From assembly GCF_001661345.1 (NCBI RefSeq), contig NW_017962915.1, positions 747,657 through 811,656 of the forward strand: a stretch of DNA of 64,000 bases, read 5' to 3'. Both the position numbers and the translations under genes were made by a program. Position 1 is the first letter of the stretch. The number at the start of each line of letters is the position of its first letter. This stretch comes from Ascoidea rubescens DSM 1968. Taxonomy: Eukaryota; Ascomycota; Saccharomycetes; Ascoideales; Ascoideaceae. Below the pieces are notes generated by a model. It was not told where the DNA came from. It did not search any database and saw nothing but the letters and a program-made list of their open reading frames with translations. Of this stretch, positions 1 through 8,702 are shown piece after piece.

Positions 1-363
1 AAATCATTTGAAATTCATTTGAAATTCTGTAACGGACTAGCAATTACAAAGAAAGAAAACTCCAACAAAAAGCCAATTCAGCAAGCAAAAATATAGAAAA
101 TCCGGGTAACTGTGTGTATTTTCTAGTATTGCGAATCTTATTATATCATAGCTGCAGAATTAGGAAAGTCTAATGGAAAGTGGCAGAATCCAAAAATGCT
201 GACAGAGGAAAAAGAAAATGGTATAAAAAGAACATGAATTATTTAATTTTTCTGATTAGATTTCTACAATAACTAACAAATACTGCTATTAACATCTTTG
301 ATATACTGAATCATCAATTTATCAAACTACGTACTCCTATCACAAATCTACTACTTATTAAAT
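1..363. other. Upstream region of the small heat-shock gene
   Basis: AT-rich intergenic sequence that presumably holds the promoter of the Hsp20 gene beginning at 364. The first 30 bases contain two copies of a TTTGAAATTC unit. GAA triplets occur at 164, 176 and 186, but they do not form a clean alternating nGAAn/nTTCn heat-shock element, so I do not call one. No coding potential is seen. Confidence 0.5.
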
Positions 364-951
364 ATGTCTGGTATATTTTCTAATCAATTTTGGAATTTCG
401 TCGATTCTCTTGACAGAGATTTGAATCAATTGCAAATTGCCATGCTGAATGCAGGTTTTACTCGTCCAAAGGGTGTTAAAAATACCAAAAATCCCGTTGA
501 TAACAATCCTGCTGTTATTACTGATTCAGCTAAAGAAAAATCATTGTCTGAAAAGGGTAAAAGCACACTATCAAAAATGTACAACAACTATGTTACAACA
601 CAAATTGAATTGGGCCCACCCATTGACTTGTTGGATAGACCAGAAGTTTATGAATTGCATGTTTCATTAGCTGGGGCTGAAAAGGATCAAATTCATATTG
701 ATTTTGACAGCGACGATAACGAGATCAAAATTTACGGTGAAATTGAAACGCATAAGGAAGTGGAAAAAGAAAATTACAAGTTCCAAGAGAGAAGAACTGG
801 ATCATTTACCAGAACAGTGTCCTTACCAATTGATGAAAAATTGGACGAAGATAAAATTACCTCATCATATAAAAATGGTGTTTTAACGGTTTTTCTTCCA
901 AAATTGGGCAAGAAAGAAAAAAAAAGTGTCAGGAAGCTAGAAATTTCTTAA
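364..951 (+). CDS. Small heat-shock protein (Hsp20/alpha-crystallin family)
   Basis: A 195-residue cytosolic chaperone of the Hsp26/Hsp42 type, which binds unfolding proteins and keeps them from aggregating without using ATP. Residues about 83-181 form the alpha-crystallin domain. It shows the segment GSFTRTVSLP (146-155) and the hallmark NGVLTVFLPK (171-180). The tail KLEI at 191-194 can serve as the IXI-like motif that docks on neighbouring dimers during oligomer assembly. The N-terminal ~80 residues are hydrophilic and variable, as usual in the family. The length lies close to yeast Hsp26 (214 aa). The ATG at 364 is the first in frame after stops. I cannot decide between Hsp26 and Hsp42 orthology: the short N-terminus favours Hsp26, but I assign no symbol. 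Confidence 0.93.
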   Translation: MSGIFSNQFWNFVDSLDRDLNQLQIAMLNAGFTRPKGVKNTKNPVDNNPAVITDSAKEKSLSEKGKSTLSKMYNNYVTTQIELGPPIDLLDRPEVYELHVSLAGAEKDQIHIDFDSDDNEIKIYGEIETHKEVEKENYKFQERRTGSFTRTVSLPIDEKLDEDKITSSYKNGVLTVFLPKLGKKEKKSVRKLEIS

Positions 952-2735
952 GTAACTATACCATATTGAAAACCAGCATAAGCACCAAAACAATTTTCTC
1001 TTCATACTTATTTCTTTAAGCCAATAAAAATGCATGACGATTACCTTTTAATATTACACTGTAGACCCTCGATATATCTCGCATATTCATGCGTTATACC
1101 GCGCACGAAATTGGGATCCCACCTCCACGATTCCCTAAGAAAATCGAAACAGTGACAAAAGTGTTTTTGACCCAGAAGATGAGTGGCCTGAAGAAGAAAG
1201 AAAGCTGATTAACAACTGGGTGGTTGATTTCTCTTGGGTTGAAACATCTTTTGGCTAACAAAAGACTGAAATATTCACAGCTGAATTTGTTAGAAATGTG
1301 TTAATCGTAACATGATTATTCATAGCCGAATAATGTGAAGTTGGCCAACTTAGTTTATCTGAATGCCCCCAAAATAATTGTTGAAAAAGAGAAATAAGCG
1401 AAAAAGAAAAAAAGAAAAAAAAAAGCAAATCGTATGAAAATCGTATAAAAACCAAAGAAAAGTTGGGTACGATTTTAGATTACCTAATAAATATAAAACA
1501 ATCCTGCGTTTTGCGAGTAATTATCTGCGTTTTACTCTTTTAAGATCTAAGTCCATTGAATGATAATAAGTTTATGAATTGCATTCACATGAATCTGGAT
1601 CATAAAAGAGACCCATTACATGTTATTACATTTAGAGTATTTGGTATCTATTGGCCAATGGTTTTGCGATGGCAAAAAGTTTGAACTTTCTGGAGATATT
1701 CGCGAGAAACCAAACTGAAGATCGATGACTTAGAGAACATTGATACCATTTGCCAGAGTTCCCTGAACCCACAGATGGCCTGGCGAGGTTTTCGATAATC
1801 TAGTTTACACAAACCACCACCGATACCTCAATTACCATTGCAATAGTTGCAAGGACATTATTTTGCTGATAAATATCACCCTTTTTTGTTTTTTATTTAG
1901 CCTGAAAACAAGAAGTGCGATTTAAATAGCTTTTATTCACCGCCCCAATCGCAATAATTCAGAATTAGTAATTGAGTTTCAAACTTTGTAATTCGACACA
2001 TATGGGATATTTCTAAGAGATGAAATGCTCGATACAAAATATGAATCATAAATTCCTGGTGCATTTCGTGTTGTTTATATTTGTTTTTTGTTTCTTTTGA
2101 GGTGTTGGTGGGTGCGAATTACCACTCGATTGGGTGATTTTGGTATTGCTATTATTTATTTTTCACGTTATTTAATTATATTTTATTTCTTTTCGTGTTG
2201 GCGACGTTCGCTAACTGTTCTTATCGAGCATTTTTCTCCTGCCGAACACTGGACCTCCATACATTTTGCTTGAGTTTTCAGCAAAAGAACATCAAATAAA
2301 GAACGATACATCGAAAAATAATAAAAAACTTTCGCAATGTTTTTATATTTCTCTTCTAAGTTCCCAAATTAAATTCAGATTGTCTCATTAATGTCTATAA
2401 ACTGTCTTTGATCTTGTAAATATATTGTGGTCTTGTTTTTACGTTTTTTTTAATATATATTCATCTAAATTTCTCTTGTCTTTCTCTTCCACTTATCTTT
2501 TTATTTATTCTTTCTTCAACTCTCTATCTCACTATTCAAACTTCTTTATCTGTTTTACTAAATTACTTCGGCTAGTTATTTCATTACACTTATCTATTTT
2601 AATTTACTATCTACTTTACTCGAACTACTTCTTTCACTTCATCACATCTCAACCTTAACAACCCTAATATACTTATTCATATACACATTTACTTAAATAA
2701 TATTCCTTTAATACCCTCTGTATTTTAATTTCAAG
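952..2735. other. Intergenic region, Hsp20 to RNR2, with coding-like fragments
   Basis: About 1.8 kb without an intact gene. Between about 1060 and 1260 on the plus strand the base composition becomes mixed and two open stretches read like protein. One starts VDPRYISHIHALYRARNW; the next contains DPEDEWPEEERKLINNW. They are separated by a stop and a frame change and match no family I recognise, so this may be a decayed gene. From about 2400 to 2735 the sequence is pyrimidine-rich and is probably the RNR2 core promoter and leader. No RNA gene is seen. Confidence 0.4.
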
Positions 2736-3917
2736 ATGTCTATTAATCAAATCCAATCAACTGAAGAATTAACTTCTGCTTTAAAAGCTGCTTCTTTGCT
2801 CAAGGAATCCAAGGCTAATGGTGATTCTAAACCAACTGACCAATATGAATTAACTAAATTCTCTTTATCTTCTCATAAAGAATTTCTTAACAAGCATAAG
2901 GTTCATCGTCACCAAATTAAAGAAGCCGAATCACAAGAGCCTTTATTGATGGAAAATAAGCGTCGTTTTGTTTTGTTTCCAATCAAGTACCATGAAATTT
3001 GGCAAATGTATAAAAAAGCTGAGGCTTCGTTCTGGACTGCTGAAGAAATTGATTTGGGTAAAGATTTGCATGACTGGAACAATAGATTGAATTCAAATGA
3101 AAAATTTTTCATTTCAAGAGTCTTAGCATTTTTCGCTGCTTCTGATGGTATTGTTAATGAAAATTTGGTTGAAAATTTTTCTGCTGAAGTTCAAATCCCC
3201 GAAGCAAAATGTTTCTATGGTTTCCAAATCATGATGGAAAATATTCATTCCGAAACCTATTCATTATTAATCGACACCTATATCAAGGATCCAAAAGAAT
3301 CTGAATATTTATTCAATGCCATCGAAACTATTCCATGTATCAAACAAAAAGCTGGATGGGCTCTTAGATGGATAAATGATGACACTGCCTTGTATGCTGA
3401 AAGATTGGTTGCCTTTGCAGCTGTTGAGGGTATTTTCTTTTCAGGTTCTTTTGCTTCAATCTTTTGGTTAAAAAAAAGAGGTTTAATGCCTGGCTTAACC
3501 TTCTCAAATGAATTGATTTGCAGAGACGAAGGTCTTCATACTGATTTTGCCTGTCTTTTATTCTCTCATTTGGTCAATAAACCTGACCCAACAATTGTTG
3601 AAAAGATTATTACTGAAGCAGTTGAGATTGAAAAAGAATATTTCACTGATGCTTTACCTGCCTCCTTATTAGGTATGAACTGTAAATTAATGTGTCAATA
3701 TGTTGAATTTGTTGCTGATAGATTGTTAGTTGCTCTCGGTAATAAAAAATTCTATAATGCAACTAATCCATTTGATTTTATGGAAAATATTTCTCTTGCC
3801 GGTAAAACCAATTTCTTTGAAAAGAGAGTCTCTGATTATCAAAAAGCTGGCGTTATGGCTTCAACTAATAATCAACCCTCAAATCAAGATCTCTTTAACT
3901 TTGATGAGGACTTTTAG
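2736..3917 (+). CDS. RNR2: Ribonucleotide reductase small subunit (class Ia R2)
   Basis: The 393-residue R2 subunit of ribonucleoside-diphosphate reductase. It houses the di-iron centre and tyrosyl radical used to make dNDPs for DNA synthesis. All six iron ligands are visible: D137, E168, H171, E231, E265 and H268. The radical tyrosine is Y175 in ENIHSETYS. The C-terminus FNFDEDF is the acidic tail that docks on the large subunit. The ligands sit eight residues earlier than in S. cerevisiae Rnr2 (e.g. E176 to E168), so the family is certain. The complete ligand set makes it Rnr2-like rather than the catalytically dead Rnr4. Leucine and arginine codons are strongly biased to TTA/TTG and AGA, as expected of a highly expressed gene. 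The leader is pyrimidine-rich. Confidence 0.98.
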   Translation: MSINQIQSTEELTSALKAASLLKESKANGDSKPTDQYELTKFSLSSHKEFLNKHKVHRHQIKEAESQEPLLMENKRRFVLFPIKYHEIWQMYKKAEASFWTAEEIDLGKDLHDWNNRLNSNEKFFISRVLAFFAASDGIVNENLVENFSAEVQIPEAKCFYGFQIMMENIHSETYSLLIDTYIKDPKESEYLFNAIETIPCIKQKAGWALRWINDDTALYAERLVAFAAVEGIFFSGSFASIFWLKKRGLMPGLTFSNELICRDEGLHTDFACLLFSHLVNKPDPTIVEKIITEAVEIEKEYFTDALPASLLGMNCKLMCQYVEFVADRLLVALGNKKFYNATNPFDFMENISLAGKTNFFEKRVSDYQKAGVMASTNNQPSNQDLFNFDEDF

Positions 3918-5861
3918 TTTCCCTATTGGGCTTACCAAAATGATAAATTTGACTATCAAATCAACTTTTTAGACTAACTTATAAATATTATTGGTCTTGT
4001 TTACTTATTTCCCTATTTATTTATTCACTTACTCTATTTATTTACAAATTATTTGGCTTGTGTTATGAATTTTCTAGATTTATACCAATCACCTATAAAT
4101 CATGGTTATTTTTCTGTTTTTGTTTGTTTTTTTTTTGTTTTTTTTTGTATACTATATAAGAAATGGATTACTTTAAACATTAGATTTATAAATAAACGTA
4201 TTTTTTTCTGTCAATTCATATCAAACCAGCAGCTGAATTATCTATTTTTTCCTTTATGCTGGCTTTCTTTATTAGATTAAATGCTCTACATTACCGTATC
4301 GTCCAATTGGTCCAATTGTTATATTCTGATCAAGTAAACTTAACCAATTTACAATTTTCTTTAAAAATAGGAAAAAGATAAAATTCAGCTTCTCAATAAC
4401 TATCAAAACTGGTAAGATAACTTTTTTATGCTTGTGGAAACCAACAGCCTACGAGATGAATTTGTCGTTATACAGAGCATCAGAACTGGAAACAAAAAAG
4501 AAATTGGTTCTGCTTTGGCCAATAATGGAAAAGTTATTAAAACAATAGATTGTGACAACACGCTAATGGCTGTCTGCTTGTTTCTTTCTGCTAAAATCCG
4601 GATAATCTCAATGGTAACACACTAAGTTGGTTTAGTTGTTCCATTCCTTCTATACATCTGGTTTTGGTTGACTGTTATTGAGATATCAATGGGCAACCCA
4701 ATCTTTTTGCATTTCGGAAAGCACAGATGCTTCCACTGCAGCTACCTTTCTCGCTAACACCTCTTGCCAGAAGCAGTAAATACGTATCAATCAGGCTCGA
4801 CCCCAGAGCAAATCATTCTGAACCAGATAAGCTTTCGTTGCGTTGGTTAACTGGTGAACTGAGAGAGTTGAGAACAGTTATCATCGATTATTACTCCTTC
4901 CGATAAAAAACCACCGCTCCGGGTCCTGAAATTTATTTGAAAGGTAAACAAACCTCTCTTCAGAGCTTCCTCCAAAGAGAGAAGAGCTCTATTGGGAACT
5001 TGGTGAAGAGCTTCGTGAAGAACTTCGTGCTTATGTGTTGAAGGGGTCTGGTTTGGCTGTTATTTTCCTATTCAACGAGATCCAACTGCATTTTCAGCTT
5101 CAATTCGCTTGGGTGATGCTATTCTCGTTTGTGCCTTACTTTTATGTCCTGATGTGTCATCTGAATCACCATCTCATATCTTCATCTTTTGCAAACAACT
5201 GTTTCAATTTCAAATCGATCCAGCTGCTTTATGTCGTTGTTTACTTTTGCTATTTCTCAGATTGGGCTCAATGTTGATTCCAGTAACTAGTTGGAGGCTC
5301 TCAAATTACAAATTTCCAAATTGATCCAAATCGATATCTTTAATACTCAAATGTACCTCCATTACATTTCCTATTGTCCTGAAAATTGAATCATTTTGAA
5401 AACCCATTTCAACTATTAGGGAAATAGTCTCAAAAGGACTAAAGAGCTAAAACTACTATCCCTTTTATCAACTTGAATTAAGAATTGGATATATTAAATG
5501 AATTTAAATATTAATTCACTTTTTGTTATTGTTATTCTGACTGCATTTCAATTATATTTCAATTATACATTTTAATTATTTCTTGTTATTTTTGTGTATA
5601 TTTGCTTATTATTGCTTAGATTTTATAGTGTATCATTAATTTTTGTTTCAGAAATCTACATATATAAAGAACTGCAAATCTATTCATTTTTTTTTTGTCT
5701 CAGATTATACACTCATTATAATAATTATCAAAATAAATATAATAATCATAATAACAACAATCATTTTCAGATAAATCATTTGTTTTACTTTATTCTATTT
5801 TAATTTATTTCTTTTCACTTCAATTTAATATATCTTTGTTTTACTTTGTTGGTCTTCAAAA
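3918..5861. other. Intergenic region, RNR2 to YOX1, with coding-like remnants
   Basis: The first ~450 bp are AT-rich 3' sequence. From about 4428 to 5340 the composition becomes balanced and several plus-strand stretches are open. 4428-4625 starts with ATG and contains LRDEFVVIQSIRTGNKKEIG (65 aa). About 4945-5277 contains PPKREELYWELGEELREELR and then a hydrophobic stretch. A second frame over 5035-5330 is also open. None has a recognisable domain or a continuous frame across the block. It may be a decayed gene. From about 5500 the sequence is AT-rich and probably the YOX1 promoter and leader. Confidence 0.4.
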
Positions 5862-7400
5862 ATGAGCTTCTTATCAATCCCACACATTTCTCAAAATAAT
5901 AATAATTATCAAATGAATAACATCGATAATAATTTTAGTTCCATCAATTCCTTGAAAACTATTTCTCCTCAAAACTCCTATGATAAAAATAATAATAAAA
6001 AATTTGTTCTACCTCCTTTATCAACAATTTTGATTCAGCCAAATAAAGGTAAAACTGATTTATTTTCCAATAAGATAACACATAACAATCATGAATCACA
6101 TATAAAGATAACAGATAATAACAATACTAATAATATCAATAACACTGATAAGATTAATGAATATAGTAACAATAATAACCATAATAATAATCATAATCAT
6201 AACAACAATAATAATAACCATAACAATAACAACAATTTTGCCAATGATTATAATAATGAATTATATGATGGTTATAATGTTAATCATCGTCAACCAAATT
6301 ACTTCCACTCAAATTTACCCAGTTTTTCTTCAACTTTTAATTTAGTCTCACCACATGCAACATCATCTAATGAAAGATCAAGCTCAATTTCTTATGGAAA
6401 AGATTTACAACCATTCACTCCAGTTTCTTCATCGTTTCCATCAGTTTACAGAGACACCTTTTATGAATCGGATAATTCAACATCGTTGCAACAAAACCAT
6501 AGATACTCAATTGACTTTCAAAACAATATTCCAAGAAATGAAAGTTTTAATAATATCGTCTCTGGAAATAAACCTTCAAATACAACTGTTTTTGAGGCAA
6601 AAAAACCTACAAAGAAAAGCAATACCTTGAAAAATAATGATTTGAATAAAAAAAAACAGAAAAAAAAGGAACCAATGACTTATGCCTTTATCTCACATAG
6701 TATTGATACATATCCTTCAAAAGAACCTGAAATAGATAATGCTCAATTGGCTAGAACTAAACGTAGAAGAACAACTCTAAATGAATTAAATATATTACAA
6801 CAGGAGTTTGAGGTTGGAAAAACCCCAAACAAATTAAGAAGAATCCAAATCGCCGAAAAAGTTGGAATGACTGAAAAAACAGTTCAGATTTGGTTTCAAA
6901 ATAAGAGACAAAACTTGAAAAAGGCAAAACTTAGATTGAAAATTAAAAAACCAAATCAACATAAAAAGCCTAATAATTTATTGAATAAAGCTGAATCAAT
7001 TGAAAAAAATCCTGAAATTAATTCTATAAATCACAAAATTTCAAATTTAAGGTCTTCTTCTCCGTTAAAGGAATTGGACAGAAACAAAATCAATTTAAGT
7101 TATATAGGGGTTGAAACTCCAACTGAAAAAGAACCAAAAGACAATTATAATGGGGTTTCCTATGACTCTAACAGCTCGATTGCAAACACACTATATGATC
7201 CAATTTTATTTTCGAATTCAAATAACAACAATAGTTTATATGGTGGACAAGCAAAAGCAAAAGCAAAAAGCATTGAGATATATCAAGATTCACAAAATAA
7301 TTTATCTCCTACTAATTTAACTTTTCGTTTGAAAGAACTAGATATTGATTCATATGAACATTTAGAGATGGAGGTGACAAAAAATGGTGATAATCAGTAG
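5862..7400 (+). CDS. YOX1: Homeodomain transcriptional repressor, Yox1/Yhp1 type
   Basis: A 512-residue nuclear protein with a homeodomain at about 297-357. Helix 3 carries WFQNKR (344-349). The flank is diagnostic: FISHS, then YPSKEPEIDNAQLAR, directly precedes the homeodomain, closely resembling the region before the homeodomain of S. cerevisiae Yox1. Yox1 and Yhp1 bind next to Mcm1 and repress early cell-cycle (ECB) genes outside M/G1; that role is inferred from family membership. Pho2 is less likely because its homeodomain and flank differ. The N-terminal third is Asn/His-rich (about 85-128), coded by AAT/AAC/CAT, and a Lys-rich stretch lies at 246-269. Whether one or two paralogues exist in this species is unknown. 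Confidence 0.88.
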   Translation: MSFLSIPHISQNNNNYQMNNIDNNFSSINSLKTISPQNSYDKNNNKKFVLPPLSTILIQPNKGKTDLFSNKITHNNHESHIKITDNNNTNNINNTDKINEYSNNNNHNNNHNHNNNNNNHNNNNNFANDYNNELYDGYNVNHRQPNYFHSNLPSFSSTFNLVSPHATSSNERSSSISYGKDLQPFTPVSSSFPSVYRDTFYESDNSTSLQQNHRYSIDFQNNIPRNESFNNIVSGNKPSNTTVFEAKKPTKKSNTLKNNDLNKKKQKKKEPMTYAFISHSIDTYPSKEPEIDNAQLARTKRRRTTLNELNILQQEFEVGKTPNKLRRIQIAEKVGMTEKTVQIWFQNKRQNLKKAKLRLKIKKPNQHKKPNNLLNKAESIEKNPEINSINHKISNLRSSSPLKELDRNKINLSYIGVETPTEKEPKDNYNGVSYDSNSSIANTLYDPILFSNSNNNNSLYGGQAKAKAKSIEIYQDSQNNLSPTNLTFRLKELDIDSYEHLEMEVTKNGDNQ

Positions 7401-7850
7401 GTGATCTGATTTTAATGACACTTGAAACATTTGGACATTTAACAATGGAGATTTGATTTTTTTTTGAGATGATCACAGATTAATAATTAAACTCTTTTTC
7501 ATTTTGACATTCACAATTCACAAATGATCATTAATTATAACCTAGTATCTTTTTGTTTGTTTCTTTTTTTGCTTTTGAAAATGGTTTATGGATAACGAAT
7601 AACCTGGAATTTGATAATCCAGAAATAATTAATATGCTTTTTTGGTTAAATTAATAAATTTTTATAAATAGTTTGCATTATGTATTTATTTAAAAATAAT
7701 ATTTGGGTATTTTAATTAAAAACCTTTATTATGCATGTAGACGCGTATTGATTCTTATATCTGCATACTGCTTTAGGAAATTCTAAATAAAGATAAAGAA
7801 ATGTCAAACTACAAAACAGAAATATAAAACAATAAAAGAAAAATTGGGTA
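7401..7850. other. Intergenic region, YOX1 to tRNA
   Basis: AT-rich 3' flank of YOX1. An ACGCGT hexamer (MCB-like) is at 7741-7746, but it lies downstream of YOX1 and 110 bp before a tRNA, so I do not assign a role. No coding potential is seen. Confidence 0.5.
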
Positions 7851-7985
7851 GTTACAGTGGTCGAGTGGTTAAGGAAGCGTTCTCCTATAAGTAATTATCA
7901 GAAGCAATTTCATCAAATTCATCTGATGAAATCTTGAGAGTAACGTAAGGTTTATCCTCCACAGGTTCGAATCCTGTCTGTAACG
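7851..7985 (+). tRNA. Class II (serine-type) tRNA with anticodon CCU and a 53-nt intron
   Basis: The acceptor stem is perfect: GTTACAG (7851-7857) pairs with CTGTAAC (7978-7984), with discriminator G at 7985. The A box GAGTGG and B box GGTTCGAATCC (7964-7974) are intact. The T stem ACAGG/CCTGT is perfect. The anticodon stem GCGTT (7877-7881) pairs with AACGT (7942-7946). A 14-nt variable region (7947-7960) can form an AGG/CCT stem, which marks a class II tRNA; with G73 and the Ser-like D loop this indicates a serine body. Standard numbering puts C32 at 7882, U33 at 7883, anticodon C-C-U at 7884-7886 and A37 at 7887. The intron is then 7888-7940, between 37 and 38. The D stem is weak (U11-G24 wobble, G10-A25 mismatch) and the downstream T run is only four long, so it may be a pseudogene. 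The identity (Ser body, Arg-type anticodon) is unresolved. Confidence 0.7.
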
Positions 7986-8702
7986 AAGGGTTCTATTTGT
8001 TTTGAGATTACAATTTAATACATAAAACGTAATTCAAAAGACAAAAATGTACAATGATACCAAAGGAAAGAGATAGAGCCAGGATTCTCGCAACCCATTA
8101 GTACTTAATATGGAAGGATTAAAATCTGATATTATTGTAAAAGTGGTAGTAGACAAATAAACAGAGAGTATAATTTAAATCTAAGTATTTTCTAAAAATT
8201 TGTACCAGTGCTGAAGTTCATCCTCTAAAAGTGCAGATTTTGTTATTGTAGAATTCTTTAAGCTAAGAATGTTAGTTTTAAATCATTAAAAATTAATTTG
8301 AAACTCTAGCAGCCACATTTCTATAATTATATTTTGGGGTTTCATCATCAATAGCATTTTGGAATTTAATTTTTAGTTGACTCAATGCAATGACCAAAGT
8401 GTTAGTGTCAAGTATATTTATATTGCGTATGGGTGTCTATCCATTTAGTCCAAGTGCATTTCCAACAATGGTTGCTCTGATAAACCTTTACTTTTTGAAA
8501 CAAATATATCAATGCTCATTACAATCTACTTTTCTCAAAAAAATTGCCCATTTATAGGAAAAAAAATAATGTATTTGATGAACAGAGCCAAAAGAAGCAA
8601 ACGCTCCCAGATAGCTGGATCAGTTCCTCAGATGCATGTTTATGCACAATTCCTGTGTTTTAGACCCAATCTGTGGATTTGGAGTTTTTGAAGAGCTTTT
8701 CA
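7986..8702. other. Intergenic region, tRNA to HRQ1
   Basis: About 700 bp. It contains the minus-strand coding-like blocks listed separately at 8181-8519. The last ~150 bp before HRQ1 are its presumptive promoter and leader. No pol III-type T run of five or more is seen within ~100 bp after the tRNA. Confidence 0.45.
8181..8519 (-). pseudogene. Decayed or unrecognised spliced small gene (coding-like blocks)
   Basis: Three minus-strand blocks read like protein and lie in order. The first starts at an ATG (8519) and runs 24 codons with SKGLSEQPLLEMHLD. The second (8436-8293, 47 codons) contains NTLVIALSQLKIKFQNAIDD and ends RNVAARVSN. The third (about 8282-8181) contains ALLEDELQHWYKFLENT and ends at TAG. 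They are separated by single stops or a frame change. Together they would code about 105 residues. I recognise no family. Either this is a small host gene in decay or it has introns whose signals I cannot define; a CTAAC followed by AG lies between blocks two and three. It sits between the tRNA and HRQ1 on the opposite strand. Confidence 0.35.

Noticed and set aside
160-190. Possible heat-shock element upstream of Hsp20
   Set aside because: GAA triplets at 164, 176 and 186 do not alternate with TTC units at 5-bp spacing.
7741-7746. MCB-like ACGCGT
   Set aside because: Lies downstream of YOX1 and is a single hexamer; no gene it would plausibly regulate is adjacent.
8673-8702. GTG-initiated extension of HRQ1
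   Set aside because: Ten codons before the first ATG (8703) have no support; yeast genes start at ATG.
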